A stretch of 45,914 nucleotides of DNA from CAZMGG01 sp964565715 (lineage in GTDB: Bacteria > Planctomycetota > UBA1135 > UBA2386), in NCBI GenBank assembly GCA_964565715.1, contig CAZMGG010000034.1:1-45914 (forward strand). The letters run 5' to 3'. Position numbers and translations under genes: made by a program. Of the stretch, positions 24,644-32,588 are shown piece by piece; the stretch's first letter is position 1, and each line of letters opens with the position of its first letter. The notes under the pieces are model-generated. The model was not told where the DNA came from. It saw nothing but the letters and a program-made list of their open reading frames with translations, and ran no database searches.

Positions 24644-27106
24644 TTGGCGCAGCGCAAGAGCGGGCGGGCGCGACCGGCGGGCGCGCGGCAGCCGGGTTCC
24701 AACGGCGGTCGCCCGGCGGCGGCGCCGCAGGGCACCGAGCTGACGCCCGGCGACCTGCGCTGGGACTGTCCGCCGATCGAGGCATCGGGGCGGGCGCCGT
24801 CGGCGGCGTTCCTGCTCGACCAGGCGCGGCCGATGGCGGCGTTGCGCACCGGCCTGTCGATCCACGCGCCGGGCTACCACCTGATGGTGTCGGGCCTGAT
24901 CGGCTCGGGCCGCATGGTGGTGGTGCAGAACCTGCTGCGCGACATCCAGCCGCACTGCCGGCGGGGGCCCGACCGGGTGCTGGTGCACAACTTCCGCGAG
25001 CCGCACCGGCCGCTGCAGGTCGGTCTGCCGGCGGGCAGCGCTGCGACGTTCCGCGAGGAGGTGCAGGACCTCGGCACGGCGCTGCACGGCGTGCTGCACG
25101 CCGCCCTGCGCGCGCGGCCGCACCGCAGTTCGCGCCGGGTGGTGATCCGGGCCAGCGAGGCCCGGGAGCGGCGGCTGATGGATGCCCTGCGCCGCCAGGC
25201 GCAGAAGATGGGCTGCGCCGTGGTGCGCTTCCAGGGCCAGAACGGCACCGTCACCGCCGACATCTATCCGATCGTCGGCGACGAGTCGGTGGCACCGGAT
25301 GCGCTGGAGACCCTGGTCGGCGAGGGGCAGCTCACCGCGGCCGAGCGCGAGCGCCTGCTGCGCAACCGCGAGGAACTGGTCGAACGCCTGCAGGAGGTCA
25401 GCGACCGGGTGCGCGAGGAGCAGCACCGCCTCGAACGTGACCTGCGGGTGATGGACCGCCGGCAGGCGTGGCGGGTGATGCAGGGGCTGTTCAAGGCCTT
25501 CCGCGTCCGCTGGACCGCGCCGGAGGTCGCCGACTGGCTCGACCAGGTGGGCGAGCACCTGGAGCGCAACCTCGGCCATTGGATCCAGCAGGATCGCGCC
25601 GGCGACGACGAGGCGGACGCCGCCGCCGTCGAGGCCGCGGCGGCCGCCGACGCCGGGCCGCCCCTGCACGGCTTCCAGGTGCAGGTGCTGAAGACCACGC
25701 TGAGCGACGCCTGCCCGGTGGTGGTGGAGAGCAACCCGACCTGGACCAACCTGTTCGGCACCATCGAGGAGGTGGCGGAGCTGGCGGAGTTCGGGCCCGG
25801 CTCGGTGCATCCCGGCGCGCTGCTGCGCGCCGACGGCGGCTACCTGATCCTGCGGGCCGCCGACGTGCTGCGCGAACCCGGCGTCTGGCCGCACCTGAAG
25901 CGCTCGCTGCAGACCGGCCGGCTGGAGATCCGCGGCTTCGATCCGGCGTCGGCGGGGCCCGGCGGCGTGCTGCAGCCCGACGGCGTGCCGATCGACCTGA
26001 AGGTGGTGCTGATCGCCGAGCCCGGGGTCTACGAGGCGCTGGCGGAGGAGGACCCGCAGTTCCCGCAGATCTTCAAGGTCCACGCCGAGTTCGACGGCAC
26101 CATCCCGGTCAGCCGGCCCAACCTGGTGCGCTACGCCGACTACATCCAGTGGCTGGTGCGCGACGAGGGGCTGCGTTCGGTGACCAGCGCGGCGATGGCG
26201 GCGGTGGCCGAGTACGGCGCCCGCACCGCCGGCCGGCGTGACCGCCTGATCACCCGCTTCACCGAGCTCGCCGACCTGGTGCGCGAGGCCTCGCACCTGT
26301 GCGGGCTGGAAGGCGACGCCGAGGTCGACCGCTGCCACGTCGAGGCGGCGGTGCGCGGCAAGCGCTACCGCCACGACCTGCAGCAGGAACTGGTGGAGCG
26401 CGAGTACGCGTCGGGCTACATGCGGCTCACCACCAGCGGCCTCGTGGTGGGCCAGGTCAACTCGCTGACCGTGCTGAGCACCGGCACCCTGGAGTTCGGC
26501 CGGCCCTGCCGGATCACCGCCAACACCGGCGCCTCGGTGCCGTCCCGCTCCGGCCTGATCAACATCGAGGGCGAGGTGCAGCTCAGCGGTCCGATCCACG
26601 ACAAGGGCGTCAAGATCCTCGGCGGCTACCTGCTGCAGGAGTTCGGCGACGAGGGGCCCCTCTGCGTGCAGGCGACGATCTGCTTCGAGCAGCTCTACAA
26701 CGGCGTCGAGGGCGACAGCGCGTCCCTGGCGCAGTGTCTGGCCCTGCTGTCGAGCCTGGCCGAGGTGCCGCTGGAGCAGGGCCTCGGCGTCACCGGCTCG
26801 ATCAACCAGAAGGGCGAGGTGCAGGCGGTCGGCGCGGTCAACGAGAAGACCGAGGGCTTCTTCCGGCTGTGCCGCACGCGCCGGCTGAGCGGTCGCCAGG
26901 GCGTGGTGATCCCGCGCGCCAACGTCGGCGACCTGATGCTGGACCGCCGCGTGGTGGAGGCGGTGGGCAAGGGCGAGTTCCATGTCCACGCCGTCGAGAC
27001 CCTGGACGAGGCCATCGAACTGCTGGCGCGGACGCCGGCTGCGACCGTGCGGGAACGCGTGCGGGAGAAGTTGTCCCGCTTCCGCCGCATGGCGGGCAAC
27101 GGCTGA
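24644..27106 (+). CDS. Lon-like ATP-dependent protease (LonC/YcbZ-type)
   Basis: 820 residues from TTG 24644, 2 nt after the stress-protein stop (no better start is close). An N-terminal AAA-like part has a modified Walker A, GLIGSGR (84-90), with Arg in place of the usual Lys, as in YcbZ/LonC-like relatives. A long coiled region (about 215-300) follows, then the second half of the AAA module with VHPGALLRADGGYLILR. The C-terminal Lon protease domain holds the Ser/Lys dyad: EGDSAS (Ser692) and NEKTEGF (Lys735), separated by 43 residues as in Lon. It degrades proteins; ATP dependence is uncertain for this subfamily. The hairpin at 27181-27204 probably ends the transcript. Confidence 0.88.
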   Translation: MAQRKSGRARPAGARQPGSNGGRPAAAPQGTELTPGDLRWDCPPIEASGRAPSAAFLLDQARPMAALRTGLSIHAPGYHLMVSGLIGSGRMVVVQNLLRDIQPHCRRGPDRVLVHNFREPHRPLQVGLPAGSAATFREEVQDLGTALHGVLHAALRARPHRSSRRVVIRASEARERRLMDALRRQAQKMGCAVVRFQGQNGTVTADIYPIVGDESVAPDALETLVGEGQLTAAERERLLRNREELVERLQEVSDRVREEQHRLERDLRVMDRRQAWRVMQGLFKAFRVRWTAPEVADWLDQVGEHLERNLGHWIQQDRAGDDEADAAAVEAAAAADAGPPLHGFQVQVLKTTLSDACPVVVESNPTWTNLFGTIEEVAELAEFGPGSVHPGALLRADGGYLILRAADVLREPGVWPHLKRSLQTGRLEIRGFDPASAGPGGVLQPDGVPIDLKVVLIAEPGVYEALAEEDPQFPQIFKVHAEFDGTIPVSRPNLVRYADYIQWLVRDEGLRSVTSAAMAAVAEYGARTAGRRDRLITRFTELADLVREASHLCGLEGDAEVDRCHVEAAVRGKRYRHDLQQELVEREYASGYMRLTTSGLVVGQVNSLTVLSTGTLEFGRPCRITANTGASVPSRSGLINIEGEVQLSGPIHDKGVKILGGYLLQEFGDEGPLCVQATICFEQLYNGVEGDSASLAQCLALLSSLAEVPLEQGLGVTGSINQKGEVQAVGAVNEKTEGFFRLCRTRRLSGRQGVVIPRANVGDLMLDRRVVEAVGKGEFHVHAVETLDEAIELLARTPAATVRERVREKLSRFRRMAGNG

Positions 27107-27180
27107 GACGGGCGTCGCCGGCGCCGATCCCCGCACCATGACCTGCACCCTCGTCCGCCGCCTCGGCGCCGTCGTCATCT

Positions 27181-27204
27181 CCCTGCCCGCCGTGGGCGGC
27201 AGGG
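27181..27204 (+). terminator. GC-rich hairpin after the Lon-like gene
   Basis: CCCTGC, one bulged C and CGCC (27181-27191), loop GTG, then GGCG and GCAGGG (27195-27204) form a stem of 10 bp. It lies 75 nt after the stop codon and has no T-tract, so it is either a poor terminator or a 5' structure of the next gene. Confidence 0.35.
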
Positions 27205-27282
27205 TCGGAACTTCGGCGGCGGTTACGGTGGGGCTGCGACCGGCTATCGCCGACGTTCCGCCCTCCCGAACGGAGTTCCTGC

Positions 27283-28407
27283 ATGCCTGCCATCCCCTCC
27301 CGCCTTCTGTCCCTGCTGCTGACCACGGCCCTGCTGCCGGCCCTGGTTGCCGACGCCCGGGCCCAGCAGCTGGTCGGCATCGGCTGGAACGGCCGGCTCC
27401 ACGCCATCGACGGCGCCACCGGCGCCGCCGAGCCGATCGCCCAGGGCCCGTTCGGCGCCAACGATCTCACCCGTGACGGCCAGGGCCAGGTCTGGTCGAC
27501 GGCGCGGCTCGGCTCCACGTTCTCGTTCTTCCTCACCCGCGTCGATCCGGTGGCGGGCAACGTGACCTTCGCCTGGCCGTCGCTCGACGTGCGCGGGCTG
27601 GCGCCGGCCGGCGGCAGCGTCCTGTGGGCGCTGGAGACCCTGACCCACGGCGCGCCGGCGCGGCTGCACCGGATCGACGTGGCGACCGGCGCCCACGTGC
27701 TGGTGGGCAGCCTCGGGCAGACCGCGATCCAGTCGCTGGCGGTGGCGCAGGGCACGCTCTACGGCTGGCACTGGGTGCACGGGCTGATGGTGGTGGACAT
27801 GCAGAACGGGCTGGCCAGCGATCCGTACCCGGCCACCGCTGCCGGCCTCGTCGTGCAGTGGCTGGTGCCGCTGCCGGGCGGCGATCTGCTCGGCGGCACC
27901 GCCACGAGCCTCTACCGGATCGACCCCGCCACCGGCGTGGCCACGCTGCAGGCTGCCCTGCCGCCAGGCCTCGACCTGCGCGGCGCCACCCTGGCGCCGT
28001 TCGCGGCCCCCTATGGCAACGGCTGCGACATCGGCAAGGGCCCGCTGACCCTGCGGGCCGCCGGCGAGGCGAGCCCCGGCCAGGTGGTCACGCTGCAGTC
28101 CACCGGACATCTGCCGGGGACCCTGCGCGGCATCGGCCTCGGCTTCTCGCGCGACGTGTTCCAGGGCCGGCCGTTGCCGCTGCTGCTGGATCCGCTGCTC
28201 GGCACGTCGGGCTGTCACCTCTACGCGTCGCTCGACCTGTCGGAGATCCTGCTCGGCGCGAGCTTCCCGACCGGCACCATGTCGATCCCGCTCCGGATCC
28301 CGCCGGGACTCGGCACCACCGACGTCTACGTGCAGCACTTCGACTTCGCGCTGCCCTGGAACCCGCCGGGCGCCAGCAACGGCCTGCATCTGCACATCCG
28401 CAACTGA
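27283..28407 (+). CDS. Secreted protein with propeller-like N-part and lineage-type C-terminal domain
   Basis: 374 residues with a signal peptide (cleavage probable after ARA, about residue 28). The first two thirds contain short beta repeats such as GWNGRLHAIDGATGA, LHRIDVATGAHVLVG and LYRIDPATGVATLQ, similar to YncE/propeller blades. From about residue 245 a different domain starts (YGNGCDIGKGPLTL...GCHLYASLDLSEIL...IPPGLGTTDVYVQHF), with two conserved Cys contexts and an ending of SNGLHLHI; I have seen this kind of C-terminal domain repeated in many secreted proteins of some planctomycetes. The role is unknown, possibly cell-surface. Start ATG 27283 has a Shine-Dalgarno-like CGGAG 10 nt upstream. 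Confidence 0.7.
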   Translation: MPAIPSRLLSLLLTTALLPALVADARAQQLVGIGWNGRLHAIDGATGAAEPIAQGPFGANDLTRDGQGQVWSTARLGSTFSFFLTRVDPVAGNVTFAWPSLDVRGLAPAGGSVLWALETLTHGAPARLHRIDVATGAHVLVGSLGQTAIQSLAVAQGTLYGWHWVHGLMVVDMQNGLASDPYPATAAGLVVQWLVPLPGGDLLGGTATSLYRIDPATGVATLQAALPPGLDLRGATLAPFAAPYGNGCDIGKGPLTLRAAGEASPGQVVTLQSTGHLPGTLRGIGLGFSRDVFQGRPLPLLLDPLLGTSGCHLYASLDLSEILLGASFPTGTMSIPLRIPPGLGTTDVYVQHFDFALPWNPPGASNGLHLHIRN

Positions 28408-28437
28408 GAGCCGGGAACGCGGGCCGGAACGTGGCGG

Positions 28438-30543
28438 CTAGTGTCGCGCCCGGCGGGTGGGCTCGCCGGCGGCGTCGCCCTCGGTGCGGCTCGGCCCGGC
28501 GCGGTGCCTTGCGGGCCGCAGCACCGACACCGGCTCGTCGGGCGGCAGCGGCGCGCCATAGGTCTGGCCGAGCTGCTGCAGGCGCGGCTCGGCGGCCGTG
28601 CAGAGCTGCTGCAGCAGGTCCAGCGGCTGCAACGCCGCGCGCAGCCGCGCCAGCTCGCGCGCCAGCCGCTCGGCCTCGGCCTGCAGGCCCGGTTCCTGGG
28701 CGCGCAGTGCCGCCAGCAGCCGCTCGACGGTGAGCTGCCGCAGCCGTTCGCCGAAGTGCTGCTGCAGGGAGGCGGCGGTCGCCGGCGCCAGGGCGGTGCG
28801 GAACTCGCCGACCTTCTGGTGCAGGAACAGCCGGCCCGGCTCGCCGAGGCGGGCGGCCTTCTCCTTGGCCGGGACCTTGCGTTCGGGGTGGTCGCCGGGG
28901 CCGAACACGCGTTCGCGCACCCGGTCGGTGGAACGGAAGGTCAGCACGTCGAGCACTCCCTTCTTCAGCGGGATCTGCTCGGGATCCACCGGCACCGACT
29001 CGGGCCCCTGCCAGCGCACCTCGCCGAGCGCCTGCAGGGCCTGCCGCCGCAGCGCCGCCAGATCGATCGCGAAGACGTGGCAGAGGTCCTGTACCGCGCG
29101 GGGCAGGTCGAGGCCGCAGTCGCCCTGGGCGAGGCCCTGTTCGAACACGCGGCGCACCGCGGTCTGCACGTCCTGGCGGTAGTCGCGCACCAGCGGCGCC
29201 CACTGGCTGCCCAGCAGCCAGTGCAGGCTGTGGCTCGACAGGAACCAGGTGTCGATGCTGGCGCCCAGCGTGCGCAGCAGCTTGGCGCCCTCGTCGCGGG
29301 CGCTGCGTTCGGCCTCCTGGGCCTGTTGCTGCTCGATGCGGGCGAAGGCCTGCACCAGGTCGAGCTGCAGCGCCGCCCGCAGGCGATCCTGCAGGGCCCG
29401 CACGTCGCCCAGCGCGCTCTCGGTCTGCGCCACCGCCCGGCGCAACAGGGCGGCGTCGTCGCCGCGGCAGGCGTGCCGCGTCTCCAGCAGCAGGCCGCGG
29501 GCCCGCTGCAGGCTGTCGCGCAGGAACGCCACCAGGTACTCGTTCGAGGCGAGGTAGTCGTGCAGGTCGGTGCGGAAGCGGACGAACGACTCGGGCAGCG
29601 GCTCGCCGGCCTGGCCCTGCAGCACCCGGCTGGCGGCCTGCATCAGGTCGACGGCGTGGATCTGCACCCGGCCCTCGGCGTGGGCGCGCTGCAGCGGCGC
29701 CGACATCGCCAGCTCGGTGAACGCCGCCAGGATCGCGTCCGGGTTGGACTGCTCCAGGCTCGGCCGCAGGGCGCCGTCGGGGCCGAGGTCGCGCTTGCCG
29801 GTGTCGACGTTCACCACCAGGAAGATGCGGCTGAACAGCTCCAGGAGCTGGTTGAACTCGCTGAACACCTGCTCGAGGAACAGCGTGTCGCTCTTCACCA
29901 CGAACACCGCGCACGCCGCCGCGTCGCGGAAGTCCTTGGTCATGCGGTCGTAGCCGAACCGCATGCGGGTGTAGAGCCCCGGCGTGTCGACCAGCACCGC
30001 GCCGCTCTCCTTCAGCGCGCCCGCCGGCACCCGCACGTCGACGCGGCGGATCGCCTGCGGGAAGTGCTCCGGCGGGTCGAACACCTGGTTCATGCCCTCG
30101 GCGGTGCGGATCGCCTGGGCCAGCTCGCCGTGGGCGGCGGTGATGTGTTCCTGCAGCGCGCCAGCGTCGAGGAAGGTCTGCTGCTGGCCGTCGTAGCGGG
30201 TGACCACGTACTCGCGGCGGGCGCCGCCCTGCACGAACACCAGGCACGGATACGCCGGCAGGCTGGACACCTCGCTGACGTAGGCGGCCGCCACCGCGTT
30301 CATCAGGGTCGACTTGCCGCTCTTCAGCGGACCGAAGATCAGCACGTAGGCCTGCTGGTGGTTGACCTTGTCGCACAGCACCTCGAGGTGATGGCGCAGC
30401 TCCAGCAGGGCGGGGCGCAGGTCGCGGCCCGGCGTGCCGGGGGCGGCGTTCTCCAGCGCCTGCAGGGCCTCGCCGAACGGCGTCACCAGGGGGCGGACCA
30501 GGCCATCGAAGTCGGCGCAGAAGCTGGCGAGTTGGCTGTTCAT
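28438..30543 (-). CDS. Dynamin-like GTPase
   Basis: 701 residues from ATG 30543. The GTPase domain has the P-loop GPLKSGKST (71-79), switch region LVDTPGLY (184-191) and NVDTGKRD (245-252) in the G4 position. A helical C-terminal half (about 340-701) rich in Leu, Gln and Glu corresponds to the bundle/stalk. Bacterial dynamins bind membranes and bend, fuse or repair them; no unambiguous membrane helix is visible, so attachment would be peripheral. A longer in-frame GTG start (30693) would add a low-complexity N-terminus without family similarity. The intergenic region upstream carries a DnaA-box-like site. Confidence 0.85.
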   Translation of the reverse strand: MNSQLASFCADFDGLVRPLVTPFGEALQALENAAPGTPGRDLRPALLELRHHLEVLCDKVNHQQAYVLIFGPLKSGKSTLMNAVAAAYVSEVSSLPAYPCLVFVQGGARREYVVTRYDGQQQTFLDAGALQEHITAAHGELAQAIRTAEGMNQVFDPPEHFPQAIRRVDVRVPAGALKESGAVLVDTPGLYTRMRFGYDRMTKDFRDAAACAVFVVKSDTLFLEQVFSEFNQLLELFSRIFLVVNVDTGKRDLGPDGALRPSLEQSNPDAILAAFTELAMSAPLQRAHAEGRVQIHAVDLMQAASRVLQGQAGEPLPESFVRFRTDLHDYLASNEYLVAFLRDSLQRARGLLLETRHACRGDDAALLRRAVAQTESALGDVRALQDRLRAALQLDLVQAFARIEQQQAQEAERSARDEGAKLLRTLGASIDTWFLSSHSLHWLLGSQWAPLVRDYRQDVQTAVRRVFEQGLAQGDCGLDLPRAVQDLCHVFAIDLAALRRQALQALGEVRWQGPESVPVDPEQIPLKKGVLDVLTFRSTDRVRERVFGPGDHPERKVPAKEKAARLGEPGRLFLHQKVGEFRTALAPATAASLQQHFGERLRQLTVERLLAALRAQEPGLQAEAERLARELARLRAALQPLDLLQQLCTAAEPRLQQLGQTYGAPLPPDEPVSVLRPARHRAGPSRTEGDAAGEPTRRARH

Positions 30544-30685
30544 CGACGGGGCGCGGACGGCGGAGCCAGAGGGGTGCGGGGCAGGGATTGGAGCGGACGC
30601 ACGTGGCGATGGCAGTGGGCTTTGCGTTTTTTCCGGGCCTCGCCGCGCGGGTCCGTCGGCGGCGCTGTGCATGGCTCCGGGAGCG

Positions 30686-30694
30686 TTGTCCACA
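30686..30694 (+). promoter_or_regulatory. DnaA-box-like TTGTCCACA
   Basis: TTGTCCACA is the high-GC form of the DnaA box consensus TTATNCACA. It lies in the 203-bp divergent gap between the dynamin and antiporter genes, about 50 nt before the antiporter start. I see no second copy nearby. Confidence 0.35.
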
Positions 30695-30732
30695 AGGGCT
30701 GGGGAAAGCCTGGCGGGGCGGCGGTCGGTGGC

Positions 30733-30738
30733 TAGCCT
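30733..30738 (+). promoter_or_regulatory. Putative -10 box TAGCCT, near-leaderless
   Basis: TAGCCT ends 8 nt before ATG 30747. It follows the same arrangement as the boxes at 4760, 24174 and 40142. No -35 consensus is evident. Confidence 0.45.
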
Positions 30739-30746
30739 GCGCGCCG

Positions 30747-32000
30747 ATGTTCGCGCTCGACACCGCGGCGATCCTGCTGGTGCTGGCTGCCCTGTTCGGC
30801 CTCTGCAACCATCACTTCCTGCGCCTGCCGTTCGCCATCGGGCTGCTCGTGTCGGGTCTGCTGGCCTCGTTGGGCGTGCTGCTGCTGGACGTGATCTGGC
30901 CGGGCTGGGGGCTCGCCGCGGCGGTGCGCGCGGCGGTGCTGGAGGTGGACTTCGCCGCCGCCGTGCTGACCGGGATGTTGACCCTGCTGCTGTTCGCCGG
31001 CGCCCTGCACACCGACCTGGGGCTGCTGCGCAGCCGCCTGCGGCCGATCCTGCTGCTGGCCACGCTGGGCACGGCGCTGTCGACGGCGGCGGCGGGCCTG
31101 CTGGCCTGGGGCGCGTTCCAGCTGCTGGGCCTGCCGGTGGCGCTGCCCTGGTGTCTCGTGTTCGGCGCCCTGATCTCGCCGACCGATCCGATCGCCGTGC
31201 TCGGCATCCTGAAGGCCGCCGGCGCGCCGAAGAACCTGGAGATCAAGGTGGTGGGCGAGAGCCTGTTCAACGACGGCGTCGGCGTGGTGCTGTTCACCGC
31301 GCTGGTGCTGTTCGCACAGCAGGGCGAGGTGGCGCCGGGCGCGCTCACGCTGCTGCTGGGCAAGGAGGTGCTCGGCGGCCTGCTGCTGGGGCTCGGCGTG
31401 GGCTGGCTGGCGGAGCGGGCCCTGCGCACCCTGGACGAGCCCAACCTGGAGATCCTGATCACCGTGGCGGCGGTGTTCGGCATCGGCTTCGTCGCCGGCC
31501 GGCTGCACGTGTCCGGGCCGCTGGCGGCGGTGGCCGCCGGCCTGCTGATCGGCAACCAGGGCCGGCAGAGGGCGATGTCGGCGCGCACCGAGAACGCCCT
31601 GGACACGGTGTGGACGTTCCTCGACGAGGCGCTCAACGCGATGCTGTTCCTGCTGATCGGGATCGAGGTGTTCGCCGTCGACTGGTCGCGCGGGCCGATC
31701 GTCGGCGCCGCGCTGCTGCTGATCCCGCTGGTGCTGCTGGCGCGCTGGCTGTCGGTGGCGGCGCCGCTGCGGGTGCTGCGGAGCCGCGACGGCATCGATC
31801 GCGGCGCGGTGCCGCTGCTGACCTGGGGCGGGCTGAAGGGAGGCATCTCCATCGCGCTGGCGATGAAGACGCCGGCGTTCGACGGCCGCGACGCCATGCT
31901 GGCGGCCACCTATGCCATCGTCGTGTTCTCGGTGGTGGTGCAGGGCCTGACCGTCGGCCGGCTGGTGCGCTGGATGGGCGCGCGGGCCGGGGGCGCGTAG
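30747..32000 (+). CDS. Na+/H+ antiporter, CPA1 family (NhaP-like)
   Basis: 417 residues with about twelve membrane helices. The ion-binding motifs of the CPA1 family are intact: ISPTDPIAVLGILK (Thr-Asp around 146-147) and GESLFNDGVGVVLF (Asn-Asp 175-176), followed by FLDEALNAMLFLLIGIEVF and LTWGGLKGGISIALA. It exchanges Na+ (or K+) for H+ across the cytoplasmic membrane. The ATG 30747 start is chosen because the helical core begins right there and a -10 box precedes it. Its TAG stop directly abuts the TAG stop of the convergent sigma factor. Confidence 0.93.
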   Translation: MFALDTAAILLVLAALFGLCNHHFLRLPFAIGLLVSGLLASLGVLLLDVIWPGWGLAAAVRAAVLEVDFAAAVLTGMLTLLLFAGALHTDLGLLRSRLRPILLLATLGTALSTAAAGLLAWGAFQLLGLPVALPWCLVFGALISPTDPIAVLGILKAAGAPKNLEIKVVGESLFNDGVGVVLFTALVLFAQQGEVAPGALTLLLGKEVLGGLLLGLGVGWLAERALRTLDEPNLEILITVAAVFGIGFVAGRLHVSGPLAAVAAGLLIGNQGRQRAMSARTENALDTVWTFLDEALNAMLFLLIGIEVFAVDWSRGPIVGAALLLIPLVLLARWLSVAAPLRVLRSRDGIDRGAVPLLTWGGLKGGISIALAMKTPAFDGRDAMLAATYAIVVFSVVVQGLTVGRLVRWMGARAGGA

Positions 32001-32588
32001 CTACGGCGTTCCGTCGCGCGGCTCGCCGCGCAGCCAGGCGGTCTGCGCGACGCTGCCGAGCTGCTGCCGCAGCAGCGCGCGGGCCCGGTGCACACGCACC
32101 TGCAGCGTGTTCTCGCGCACGTCGGTGAGCGCCGCGATCTCGCGGTAGGAGAGCCCCTCGACGTGGAACAGCACGAAGGCCTCGCGCAGCGCGATGGGCA
32201 GGCGGTCGATGGCCAGCGCCACCAGCTCGGCGGATTCGCGGCGCACCAGGCTGGACAGGGCGCTGCGGCGGCCCTCGTCGGGCAGGCTGTCGGGCTCGGT
32301 GGCGCCGTCGGCGCGGCGCTGCACCTCGGCGCGCAGGTGCTGGCGGCAGCGGTTGACGGCGATGCTGAGCAGCCAGGAGCCGAAGGCCTGCGGGTCGCGG
32401 AGCTGGGGCAGCCGTTGCAGGGCGAGACGCAGACTGTCCTGCACCAGATCGGCGGCGACGTGGTCGTCGCCGGTCATCGTCGCCAGGAAGCGGCGCAGCC
32501 GGGCGTGCTGCGTGCCGGTGAGCGCGGCGAAGGCCTCGCGGTCGCCCTGCTGCGCCCGGGCCACCAGGGCCGCGTCGTCAGAGGCCAC
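32001..32588 (-). CDS. ECF-type RNA polymerase sigma factor
   Basis: 195 residues from GTG 32588. Region 2 spans about residues 17-85 (VAADLVQDSLRLAL, then SWLLSIAVNRCRQHLR, which includes the -10 recognition helix). Region 4 spans about 122-185 (LPIALREAFVLFHVEGLSYREIA, the helix-turn-helix, and ENTLQVRVHRARALLR). It directs RNA polymerase to alternative promoters. The start lies inside the last codons of the kinase gene (11-nt overlap, 32578-32588), so the two are translationally coupled. No anti-sigma gene is adjacent; the kinase is the likely regulator. Confidence 0.92.
   Translation of the reverse strand: MASDDAALVARAQQGDREAFAALTGTQHARLRRFLATMTGDDHVAADLVQDSLRLALQRLPQLRDPQAFGSWLLSIAVNRCRQHLRAEVQRRADGATEPDSLPDEGRRSALSSLVRRESAELVALAIDRLPIALREAFVLFHVEGLSYREIAALTDVRENTLQVRVHRARALLRQQLGSVAQTAWLRGEPRDGTP

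Noticed and set aside
30544..30746. The DnaA-box region as a replication origin
   Set aside because: Only one box, no AT-rich unwinding stretch apart from a short T run, and no dnaA, dnaN or gidA nearby.
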